Source of the DNA: Pseudomonas sp. PDM14
Lineage (GTDB): Bacteria; Pseudomonadota; Gammaproteobacteria; Pseudomonadales; Pseudomonadaceae
Reading direction: 5' to 3'
NCBI RefSeq assembly: GCF_014851905.1
Contig: NZ_JACVAQ010000002.1
Span: forward strand, 1,364,001-1,428,000
Length of the DNA: 64,000 nt
Of the stretch, positions 29,305 through 36,759 are shown piece by piece. Below the pieces are notes generated by a model, which was not told the DNA's origin, did not search any database, and worked only from the letters and a program-made list of their open reading frames with translations. The translations under genes and the position numbers were made by a program. The stretch's first letter is position 1; each line of letters starts with the position of its first letter.

Positions 29305-29534
29305 GAAAAAACCATGTAGAGCGGGTGAACCCGCGTGAATGATGGCTCCTACGCATGGCGTGGAACCCTTACAGGGACGCTCCGTGCCCCGGCATACCTG
29401 GGCTGTACGCGGAGCGTCCGGGCGGCGTTCCCACGCGGAGCCTGGGAACGATCAACTCTCAACCAACTTCAATAATGCCTGCCGCGCTTTGCCTGGGAAG
29501 CCTTCGTGGGACGCTTCGCGCCCGGCGAATGCCG
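29305..29534. repeat. Intergenic repeat cluster between recJ and the DUF1330 gene
   Basis: No gene seen. Two inverted repeats lie in tandem: GGACGCTCCG (29375-29384) / CGGAGCGTCC (29410-29419), and CGTTCCCA (29426-29433) / TGGGAACG (29443-29450). The second resembles the GTTCCCACGC...GTGGGAAC repeats common in Pseudomonas intergenic DNA. Confidence 0.6.
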
Positions 29535-29939
29535 CTAGGGCGCGACACACCCGATCAACCGCGAGTCAGCCAGCGCCGCGGTGCGGTGCACGGTGGCCGC
29601 CTGGTACTCAGCATCGGCGAGCATGCGCAAAAACGCATCCCTGCTCGGGTAACGCACCAGCAGCACCTCATCCCAGTGTTCGCCGGGCGGAGCGATCAGC
29701 GCCACGCGCGCCTGGGCCAGGACCTCCACCCTGCCGCCCACGCTCTGCACCTTGGCCAGAGCCGTGCGACTGTAACGGGCGTACGCCTTGCGGCCACTGC
29801 AGGCCTCGTGCTCACTGCCTTGCGGGTAACGCGCCTGCTCCTGATAGCGCAACAGGTTGAGCATGAGGATCGGTTCATCGGCCGGCATGCTCCGGGCAAA
29901 TTCGTCCAGCTGTTCGCGGCTTGGATTGAGGGTCGACAT
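29535..29939 (-). CDS. DUF1330-like small protein
   Basis: A 134-residue soluble protein. The dimeric alpha-beta barrel style of DUF1330 is suggested by EPILMLNLLRYQEQA, AYARYSRTALAKVQSVGG and WDEVLLVRYPSRDAFLRMLADAEYQ. ATG 29939 is chosen because GGAG lies 6 nt upstream. No function is known for the family. It is separated from yaeQ by a terminator-like hairpin. Confidence 0.75.
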   Translation of the reverse strand: MSTLNPSREQLDEFARSMPADEPILMLNLLRYQEQARYPQGSEHEACSGRKAYARYSRTALAKVQSVGGRVEVLAQARVALIAPPGEHWDEVLLVRYPSRDAFLRMLADAEYQAATVHRTAALADSRLIGCVAP

Positions 29940-29956
29940 GCGGTTCTCCATCTGGT

Positions 29957-29981
29957 GAAAACCAGCAGCCTGCGCAGGCTG
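29957..29981 (-). terminator. Intrinsic terminator downstream of yaeQ
   Basis: The palindrome CAGCCTGCGCAGGCTG (29966-29981) is followed on the minus strand by CTGGTTTTC, so a stem plus U-rich tail lies about 65 bp past the yaeQ stop. Confidence 0.65.
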
Positions 29982-30046
29982 GCACAGCGGGTCAATCTTC
30001 ATCAGCGCCGGTGATGACCACATCGGGCAACACCGGCGGTAACCGA

Positions 30047-30586
30047 TCAGCGCTCGCCAGCCAGCCACTCCAGGGGAATTTCATGCTGGCCGCGCTCGTC
30101 GGTGACGAACAGTTCGCCGTCGCTGATCATCACGCTCCAGCTGATCGAGCGCGGCAGGTCGCGGGCGAGGTTTTCCAGGGCTTCCTGCTGCACGCCAACG
30201 ACGTTGATGTTCTTCAGGTTGCGCACACTGTCGAGCACCTTGGTCTGCCACACGCGCAGGCTGCCATAGGCCACCAGGCTGAACTTCTCGGTGCGTCGCG
30301 AGCACCAGGTGATGCGCTCGGCATCCGGCTGGCCGACTTCGATCCAGTGCAGCACACGGTCGTCCAGGCTCTTCTCCCACAGCGCCGGCTCGTCGATATC
30401 CGACAGGCCACGGCCGAAGGCCAGTTGCGCGTGGTACCAGAGGGCGTAGGCGATCAGGCGCACGGCCAGGCGTTCCTCGGTTTCCGACGGGTGCTTGGCG
30501 ACGGTGAAACGCAGGTTCTCGTAGATGCTGCGGTCGATGTCGGTGAGGTTGAGGTCGACTTTGTAAGGCGTGGCTTGCAGGGCCAT
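30047..30586 (-). CDS. yaeQ: YaeQ family protein
   Basis: 179 residues, starting MALQATPYKVDLNLTDIDR, with HPSETEERLAVRLIAYALW and WIEVGQPDAERITWCSRR, all characteristic of YaeQ. The family has a nuclease-like (PD-(D/E)XK) fold; the E...D pattern (ISDGELFVTDE) is visible. Its role is unclear; the E. coli member was linked to suppression of RfaH defects. It stands alone. Confidence 0.9.
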   Translation of the reverse strand: MALQATPYKVDLNLTDIDRSIYENLRFTVAKHPSETEERLAVRLIAYALWYHAQLAFGRGLSDIDEPALWEKSLDDRVLHWIEVGQPDAERITWCSRRTEKFSLVAYGSLRVWQTKVLDSVRNLKNINVVGVQQEALENLARDLPRSISWSVMISDGELFVTDERGQHEIPLEWLAGER

Positions 30587-30672
30587 GGGCGGGCTTCTTG
30601 GCTGTCCGGAAAGGCGGCAAGTCTACTCCGAAACCACCCTTACAGGGTGCTCGCCACGCCGCGCCCGCCGCA

Positions 30673-31815
30673 TCAGGCAGCCAGTTCGACGCGGTTGCGA
30701 CCCTTGGCCTTGGCCACGTAGAGCGCCTTGTCCGCCCGCGACATCAGGCCGAACAGGTCGGCATCGGTCGGACGGGTGGTCGCCACGCCGATACTGACGC
30801 TAAGGCTGTCCGGCTGCTGGAACGGCAGCTCGGCGAAGGCCTGACGAATGCGCTCGGCCACCCGTACCGCGGTGGTCGGGTCGGCATTCTCCAGCACGCA
30901 GGCGAACTCCTCGCCGCCGAGACGGCCGAACACGTCCTGCTTGCGCATGCTGGCGGCGATGATGCGGCTGAAATCGACCAGCACCTCGTCGCCGGTGGCG
31001 TGGCCGAAGGAGTCGTTGAGGCGTTTGAAATAGTCCAGGTCGCAGACCAGCAGCGACACCGGCTCGCCGTGGGCGCGGCAGCGGTTGAGCAGTTGCTCGC
31101 CGGAAGCGATGAACGCACGGCGGTTGCCGATGCCGGTCAACGGGTCGCTGAAGGCCGCCGACTTGTACTGCAGCTCGGCGCGTTCCTTGACCATGGCCAG
31201 GGTGACGAAGGCGATGCCGGTGGCGTAAAGCAGCGTCTCGAAGATCAGCAGGGCGAAGAAGCTGCTGCTCTCGCCGTCGAGCACGCTCTGGAACGGCTCG
31301 CCCCGGTCGAACAGCACGCGCCCCGCGTAGAACGCGGTGTGCACCAGCATCAACACCAGCGCTGGACGAATCGACACCGCCAGCAACTGACGGTTGCGCC
31401 ACAGCTCGAACGCAGCGAGTGCGGTGTACGCCGCGGTGAGCAGCGAGCTGAGCAGAATCCGCGCCGGCAGCGACTCGTAGAAGGCCGGAAGCAGGCAGGC
31501 CAGCAGCCAGATCGCGCTGCCGGCAGCGATGCCTGGCAGGTGCGGGCGGCGGCCGGCGAACACGCGCATGGCGGTCCAGTTCATCGCCCCGCAGAGCAGC
31601 AGCACGACGTTGCCGATGATGATCGGCACGAAGTCGATGCCCATGCCACGCAGGCTGCCGAGCACCGCGGAGAAGGTGCCGAGCAGCAGCATCGCCGCCA
31701 TGTAGCCAAGCGTCGATTCCCGCCGCCCATGCCGCCAGGCATGCAGCATGAGAATACCCAGCAGGGTGAGGATGTAGATGTCGACCAGCACCAGGGTCGG
31801 AATATTCAGGCTCAT
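30673..31815 (-). CDS. Membrane-bound diguanylate cyclase
   Basis: A 380-residue inner-membrane enzyme making cyclic di-GMP. Residues about 1-215 hold six or more hydrophobic helices without an identifiable sensor family (LVLVDIYILTLLGILML, IIIGNVVLLLCGAMNW, ALLIFETLLYATGIAFVTLA). The GGDEF domain follows (about 220-380): DPLTGIGNRRAF, CDLDYFKRLNDSFGHATGD, RLGGEEFACVL. An I-site RKQD precedes GGEEF, so product inhibition is expected. It is the second cyclase in the window after WspR. It is monocistronic by appearance. Confidence 0.93.
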   Translation of the reverse strand: MSLNIPTLVLVDIYILTLLGILMLHAWRHGRRESTLGYMAAMLLLGTFSAVLGSLRGMGIDFVPIIIGNVVLLLCGAMNWTAMRVFAGRRPHLPGIAAGSAIWLLACLLPAFYESLPARILLSSLLTAAYTALAAFELWRNRQLLAVSIRPALVLMLVHTAFYAGRVLFDRGEPFQSVLDGESSSFFALLIFETLLYATGIAFVTLAMVKERAELQYKSAAFSDPLTGIGNRRAFIASGEQLLNRCRAHGEPVSLLVCDLDYFKRLNDSFGHATGDEVLVDFSRIIAASMRKQDVFGRLGGEEFACVLENADPTTAVRVAERIRQAFAELPFQQPDSLSVSIGVATTRPTDADLFGLMSRADKALYVAKAKGRNRVELAA

Positions 31816-32026
31816 GAAGGAGAGAGCGGTGCTGGAGAAGGTCGGTTCACTGTCGGCGGCTTCGAAGCGGGATGAAAATGTGAAGTGGCCGACACTTTAA
31901 GGCGCCAGAAGCCTGACGCCAAGCGACAAACGCCGAGCCAGAGCGCCGCGCGTCGAATCGCCCGCACCCAGTCGGCCCGGCTAATACCCGACGACCGGCG
32001 GCGTTCCTGACGCAAGGCTCAGGAAA

Positions 32027-32587
32027 TCAGGCCTGCGAAGGCACCTGGCGCGGTCGACTGAACGCCGCATACAGCACCCCGCACAGCGCCCCGAACAGGT
32101 GGTACTCGAAGGAAATGCCCTGGCTCGGCAACAGGCCGAACCACCAGCCGCCGTAATAGATCAGCACCAGCAGTGCGATCAGCAGGCTGCCCAGGCTACG
32201 CTGGAACCAGGCCTGGGCCAGCAACAACGCCCACAGACCGAACAGCCAGCCGCTGGCCCCCAGGTGCATGCCCGGCCGCGCCAGCAACCAGACCAGCAAT
32301 CCGCTGCCGAGGATGATGAACGCACTGGCCTGGATGAAATGACGCAACGACACCAGGCTCACCAACCAGCCCAGCACCAGCAACCCCGGCAGGTTGCCCC
32401 ACAGGTGCAGCCAACCGGCATGCAGCCAGGGCGCAGCGACAATCCCCGGCAGGCTGCCCACGCTGCGCGGCAACACGCCCCAGGCATTCAGCGCCGCGCC
32501 GCTGAGGCTGTTGACCACCTGCAGCGCCACCATCAACGCGGCAATGCCGAGCAATACCTGCAGACGCGGGACGATCCAGGCTTTCAC
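32027..32587 (-). CDS. Rhomboid family intramembrane serine protease
   Basis: A 186-residue protein with six hydrophobic segments. The rhomboid signature is present: WLHAGWLHLWGNL (His/Asn oxyanion region), the nucleophile Ser112 in HLGASGWLFGLWALL (GxSG) and the paired His163 in EYHLFGALCGVLY. It cleaves membrane proteins within the lipid bilayer; the substrate is not known. It is compact, without extra domains. The intergenic stretch on its downstream side (31816-32026) shows no gene. Confidence 0.88.
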   Translation of the reverse strand: MKAWIVPRLQVLLGIAALMVALQVVNSLSGAALNAWGVLPRSVGSLPGIVAAPWLHAGWLHLWGNLPGLLVLGWLVSLVSLRHFIQASAFIILGSGLLVWLLARPGMHLGASGWLFGLWALLLAQAWFQRSLGSLLIALLVLIYYGGWWFGLLPSQGISFEYHLFGALCGVLYAAFSRPRQVPSQA

Positions 32588-32728
32588 TTGCGTTGTGCTC
32601 CTTTGCTAACGATCGGTGCAGAGAGGTGTCGATTTAAGCGCAGAACGCCCGCCAGGCGACACCGCGTTCTCCCCAGGCCTGGCGCAATCGCATAGGCTTA
32701 GCGCCTGACCTACCCACAGGAACCCTCG

Positions 32729-33925
32729 ATGACACCCAGCAAACCCCTCGCCGGCCTGAAAGTGGTCGAGCTCGGCACCCTGATCGCCGGCCCGTTCGCC
32801 TCGCGCATCTGCGCCGAGTTCGGTGCCGAGGTGATCAAGGTCGAGTCGCCCGATGGCGGTGACCCGCTGCGCAAGTGGCGCAAGCTGTACGAGGGCACGT
32901 CGCTGTGGTGGTTCGTGCAGGCGCGCAACAAGCAGTCGATCACCCTCAACCTCAAGCACGAGGATGGCCGCGCGGTGCTCAAGCAACTGCTGGCTGATGC
33001 GGACATCCTGATCGAGAACTTCCGCCCCGGCGTCCTGGAGAAGCTCGGCCTGGGCTGGGACGTGCTGCACGCACTCAACCCCAAGCTGGTGATGGTGCGC
33101 CTGTCCGGCTTCGGTCAGAGCGGGCCGCTGAAGGACCAGCCGGGCTTCGGCGCGGTCGGCGAGTCGATGGGCGGGCTGCGCTACATCACCGGGTTCGAGG
33201 ACCGCCCGCCGGTGCGCACCGGCATCTCCATTGGCGACTCCATCGCCGCGCTGTGGGGCGTGATCGGCGCCCTGATGGCGCTGCGCCACCGCGAGGTGAA
33301 TGGCGGCCAGGGCCAGGTGGTCGACGTGGCGCTGTACGAGGCGATCTTCGCCATGATGGAGAGCATGGTTCCGGAGTTCGATGTGTTCGGCTTCATCCGT
33401 GAGCGCAGCGGCAACATCATGCCCGGCATCACGCCCTCCTCCATCCACACCTGCGCCGACGGCAAGCACATCCAGATCGGCGCCAATGGCGACGCAATCT
33501 TCCAGCGCTTCATGCGCGCCATTGGCCGCGACGACCTGGCCGATGCGCCGGACCTGGCCGACAACGCCGGCCGCGATGCACGGCGCGACGAGCTGTACGG
33601 CATCATCGACCGCTGGGCCGCCAACCTGCCGCTGGCCGAGGTCGAAGCGGTGCTGGTCGGCGCCGAGGTGCCGGCCAGCCGTATCTACTCCGCCGAAGAC
33701 ATGTTCGCCGACCCGCAATACCTGGCCCGCGAGATGTTCCTCGCGGCCAAATTGCCGGACGGCAAGCCGTTCAAGATGCCCGGTATCGTGCCCAAGCTGA
33801 GCGACACACCGGGCAGCGTGGAGTGGACCGGTCCGCAACTCGGCGAACACAACGACCAGGTGCTCCGCCGCCTCGGCTACAGTGCCGAGCAGATCACCGC
33901 GCTGCGTGCCAGCGGCGCCATCTGA
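32729..33925 (+). CDS. CaiB/BaiF family CoA transferase (class III)
   Basis: A 398-residue enzyme that moves CoA between carboxylic acids. N-terminal LAGLKVVELGTLIAGPFASR, SPDGGDPLRKWR, RNKQSITLNLKHEDGR and LRYITGFEDRPPVRTGISIGD (catalytic Asp in GISIGDSIAAL) are diagnostic. Ends with GPQLGEHNDQVLRRLGYS. The acyl substrate cannot be read. It is followed after 31 bp by a membrane protein gene, possibly co-transcribed. Confidence 0.92.
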   Translation: MTPSKPLAGLKVVELGTLIAGPFASRICAEFGAEVIKVESPDGGDPLRKWRKLYEGTSLWWFVQARNKQSITLNLKHEDGRAVLKQLLADADILIENFRPGVLEKLGLGWDVLHALNPKLVMVRLSGFGQSGPLKDQPGFGAVGESMGGLRYITGFEDRPPVRTGISIGDSIAALWGVIGALMALRHREVNGGQGQVVDVALYEAIFAMMESMVPEFDVFGFIRERSGNIMPGITPSSIHTCADGKHIQIGANGDAIFQRFMRAIGRDDLADAPDLADNAGRDARRDELYGIIDRWAANLPLAEVEAVLVGAEVPASRIYSAEDMFADPQYLAREMFLAAKLPDGKPFKMPGIVPKLSDTPGSVEWTGPQLGEHNDQVLRRLGYSAEQITALRASGAI

Positions 33926-33956
33926 CCCCATCGCCTGCTGCAGAAAGGAAGCCTGC

Positions 33957-34997
33957 ATGACCCTCAAGCTCGACGCCCACGACCTCACCCGCGCCGTTAG
34001 CGCCGGCGTGCTCAACCCCGGCCAGGACCAGGCCCTGCTGGCCTTCCTGCGCCAGCAACCGGAGCAGCACGCCAGCTTCCAGCTGGCCCACGTCGCCTAC
34101 TACTTCGGCGCCGTGCTGATCATGGGCGCCATGGGCTGGCTGCTCACCGAAGCCTGGATGAACGTCGGCGACATCGCCCTGCTGCTGATCGCCCTCGCCT
34201 ACATCGGCCTGTTCACCGCCTGCGGTCTGAGCCTGTGGCGCCGCGGCCAGCAGATCCCCGGCGGCCTGCTCGGCGCGGTGGCGGTAAGCCTGACGCCGCT
34301 GGCGGTATTCGCAATCGAACGCCTCGCCGGCGTCTGGCCCATGGACGATGGCCAGGTCGACTACCACGATTACTACGTCTACGTGCAGGGCGGCTGGCTG
34401 GCGATGGAAGCCGCCACGGTGCTTGCCGGCCTGCTGATGCTGCGCCTGCTGCCGTTTCCGTTCATCGTCATGCCGATGGCCGTGGCGTTGTGGTTCATGT
34501 CCATGGACCTCAGCGAACTGTTTCACGGCGAGGCTTTCAGCTGGGAACAGCGCCGCGATGTGTCGCTGTGGTTCGGCTTCGGCCTGCTGCTGGTGTGCTT
34601 CGTGGTCGACGGCCGCACGCGCAAGGATTACGCCTTCTGGGGCTACCTGGCCGGGCTGCTGGCGTTCTGGGGCGGATTGAGCCTGTCCGACAGCGGCAGC
34701 GAATGGGGCAAGGCGCTGTACTGCCTGATCAACCTCGGCCTGATGGCCATCGCCGTGCTGCTGCGCCGCCCGCTGTTCATGGTCTTCGGCGCGCTGGGCG
34801 TGGCCGGCTACTTGGGCTACCTGTCGTACGAGGTATTCGAGGACTCGCTGCTGTTCCCCGTCGTGCTGACCCTGATCGGCCTGGGCGTGATCGGCCTCGG
34901 CCTGCTCTACCAGAAACGCCGCGACGCCCTCAGCGACGGCCTGCGCACGCGCCTGCCGGCAGCGCTGTTGAGGTTTCTCCCGGCTCTGCGCCGCTGA
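33957..34997 (+). CDS. Polytopic membrane protein (DUF2157/DUF4401-like)
   Basis: A 346-residue protein. After about 40 cytoplasmic residues (DLTRAVSAGVLNPGQDQALLAFL) there are about ten hydrophobic helices, including VAYYFGAVLIMGAMGWLL and FLLP-type turns, and it ends with a basic tail (RTRLPAALLRFLPALRR). The N-terminal segment plus helices resemble DUF2157-type membrane proteins; this assignment is by eye only. ATG 33957 has AAGGA 8 nt upstream. No function is suggested. Confidence 0.72.
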   Translation: MTLKLDAHDLTRAVSAGVLNPGQDQALLAFLRQQPEQHASFQLAHVAYYFGAVLIMGAMGWLLTEAWMNVGDIALLLIALAYIGLFTACGLSLWRRGQQIPGGLLGAVAVSLTPLAVFAIERLAGVWPMDDGQVDYHDYYVYVQGGWLAMEAATVLAGLLMLRLLPFPFIVMPMAVALWFMSMDLSELFHGEAFSWEQRRDVSLWFGFGLLLVCFVVDGRTRKDYAFWGYLAGLLAFWGGLSLSDSGSEWGKALYCLINLGLMAIAVLLRRPLFMVFGALGVAGYLGYLSYEVFEDSLLFPVVLTLIGLGVIGLGLLYQKRRDALSDGLRTRLPAALLRFLPALRR

Positions 34998-35019
34998 GCG
35001 GCCACCGCGCATGACGCTG

Positions 35020-35041
35020 GAAATTCTCATTTGAGAAGAAC
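35020..35041 (+). promoter_or_regulatory. Fur-box-like site before the ECF sigma gene
   Basis: AAATTCTCATTTGAGAAGAA contains the palindrome TTCTCA-TT-TGAGAA and the ATTCTCATTT core common to Pseudomonas Fur sites. It ends about 40 bp before the sigma gene start, as expected for iron-repressed fecI-type genes. Confidence 0.6.
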
Positions 35042-35079
35042 TACCATCCGCACACTCACAACTCTTGGGCGGCAGGCGG

Positions 35080-35589
35080 ATGGCAGGTGAAGTTGTTCGG
35101 CTCTATAGCGACCACCACGGCTGGCTGACCGGTTGGCTGCGGCGGCGCATCGGCTGCTCGGCGCATGCCGCGGACATGGCCCAGGACACCTTCATGCGCC
35201 TGCTCCTGGCCGAGCGGGCCACGCGCCTGCCGAGCGAGCTGCGCGAGCCGCGGCATTTTCTGGTGACCATCGCCAAGCGGGTGATGGTCGACCACTTGCG
35301 CCGGCGTAGCCTGGAACAGGCCTACCTCGAAGCGCTCAGCCACCAGCCGCAGGCCGAACAGATCTCCCCGGAAGAACGCCTGCTGATCCTGGAAACCCTG
35401 CTGGCCCTGGACGCGATGCTCGACGGCCTCGGCAGCAAGGCCAAGCAGGCCTTCCTGCTGTCACAACTGGAAGGCCTCGGCTACAGCGAGATCGCCACGC
35501 GCCTGGGGGTATCGGTCAGCTCGGTGACCAAGTACATCGCCAAGGCCACCGAGCGCTGCCTGCTGTTCGCCCTGGATGCACAGCTGTGA
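35080..35589 (+). CDS. ECF sigma factor, FecI type
   Basis: A 169-residue sigma-70 family factor for iron transport. Sigma region 2: LYSDHHGWLTGWLRRRIGC, DMAQDTFMRLLLAE, PRHFLVTIAKRVMVDHLRR. Region 4: LDGLGSKAKQAFLLSQLEG, then YSEIATRLGVSVSSVTKYI (helix-turn-helix). ATG 35080 was preferred over an upstream TTG. It is followed by its FecR partner with a 4-bp overlap (GTGA) and by the receptor. A Fur-like box upstream fits iron repression. Confidence 0.92.
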   Translation: MAGEVVRLYSDHHGWLTGWLRRRIGCSAHAADMAQDTFMRLLLAERATRLPSELREPRHFLVTIAKRVMVDHLRRRSLEQAYLEALSHQPQAEQISPEERLLILETLLALDAMLDGLGSKAKQAFLLSQLEGLGYSEIATRLGVSVSSVTKYIAKATERCLLFALDAQL

Positions 35590-36548
35590 GCGGCAGTGAA
35601 GCGCACGCGCAGCGCGCCGCCTTGAAAATGGCCGCCCACTGGCACGCCGTGCTCGGCAGCGAGCAGGCCGGCGAGGCGGACCATCGCGCCTGGCGCGACT
35701 GGCATGCGCAGCCGCTGAACCAGTGGGCCTGGCAACGGGTCGAGGCACTGCGCGTGCAACTGCGCAGCGTGCCCGGCGCCCTGGCTTACAGCACCCTGGA
35801 CAACGCCCGCAGCAGCACGCCACTGCACCGGCGCAACGTGCTCAAGGGCCTGTTCGTGGTCGCCGGCGCGGGCGGCCTGGCCTGGACCGCGCGCGACAGC
35901 CTGCCGCTCGGCGAATGGCTGGCCGATTACCGTACCGCCACCGGCGAACGCCGGCGTGTCGACTTGGCAGACGGCAGCCGGCTGACCCTGAACACCGCCA
36001 GTTCGGTGGATATCCGCTTCGACGGCCAGCGCCGCCTGGTCGAACTGCGCAGCGGCGAAATCCTCATCGAAACCGCCAAGGACAGCGCCCGCCCCTTCAT
36101 CGTGCAAACCCGCCAGGGCACGATCCGCGCCCTCGGCACACGCTTCATCGTGCGCCAGCACGCCGCCAGCAGCGAAGTCAGCGTGCTTGAACACGCCGTC
36201 GCAGTGCGCGGCCTTTCAGGCGCTGACGACGTCATCGTCCGGGCCGGGCAGACGCTGCATTTCGACGGCCACGCCACGCCCCACCCGCAACCTGCCGACC
36301 CGCTGCGCAGCGAATGGGCCCAGGGCCGCCTGGTGATCAGCGACTGGCGCCTCGACCAGTTGCTCGCCGAACTCGGCCGCTATCGCCCCGGCCTGCTCGG
36401 TTGCGACCCCAGCGTTGCCGGCCTGCGCCTGTCCGGCGCCTATCCACTGGATGACACCGACCGCGCCCTGGCCGCCATCGCCCGCGCGGTGCCGGTCGAG
36501 GTGGTCAGCCGCACGCGCTACTGGGTGCGCCTGGTGCCGCGCAGCTGA
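35586..36548 (+). CDS. FecR-type anti-sigma/transmembrane signalling protein
   Basis: A 320-residue protein that relays receptor occupancy to the sigma factor. N-terminal cytoplasmic anti-sigma part (about 1-80; AALKMAAHWHAVLGS, WRDWHAQPLNQWAWQRV). One membrane segment (about 85-100) begins with a twin-arginine style LHRRNVLKGLFVV. The periplasmic FecR domain follows (about 115-225; ERRRVDLADGSRLTLNTAS, VQTRQGTIRALGTRFIVR) and a C-terminal STN-like part (about 245-320). The start is GTG, overlapping the sigma stop. Confidence 0.92.
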   Translation: MSGSEAHAQRAALKMAAHWHAVLGSEQAGEADHRAWRDWHAQPLNQWAWQRVEALRVQLRSVPGALAYSTLDNARSSTPLHRRNVLKGLFVVAGAGGLAWTARDSLPLGEWLADYRTATGERRRVDLADGSRLTLNTASSVDIRFDGQRRLVELRSGEILIETAKDSARPFIVQTRQGTIRALGTRFIVRQHAASSEVSVLEHAVAVRGLSGADDVIVRAGQTLHFDGHATPHPQPADPLRSEWAQGRLVISDWRLDQLLAELGRYRPGLLGCDPSVAGLRLSGAYPLDDTDRALAAIARAVPVEVVSRTRYWVRLVPRS

Positions 36549-36759
36549 ATCCGGCGCGTGCCGGACGGTTTTCGGTGTGGCAGTGCGCTTCACCCGTTTG
36601 CACCGCCCAGGCGCCACCGACCCCATGCGACGTGTACGCCGCCGATGAAAAAATTTTCGCTTCACCCTTGTCGGTTTCCAGGCGCTCGTACGACTCCCTG
36701 CAAAAGCCAAGAAATTCGCGGTTAGCCAGCCGTCTGCACAGCACTTTTCAGGAGTCCGC

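Noticed and set aside
31812..32015. A 67-codon minus-strand frame between the diguanylate cyclase and the rhomboid gene
   Set aside because: No ribosome site, basic and Ser/Pro-rich composition, and no family; treated as non-coding.
36549..36759. A sigma-specific promoter for the TonB receptor
   Set aside because: A promoter is expected here, but I could not identify -35 and -10 elements with any confidence, so none is listed.
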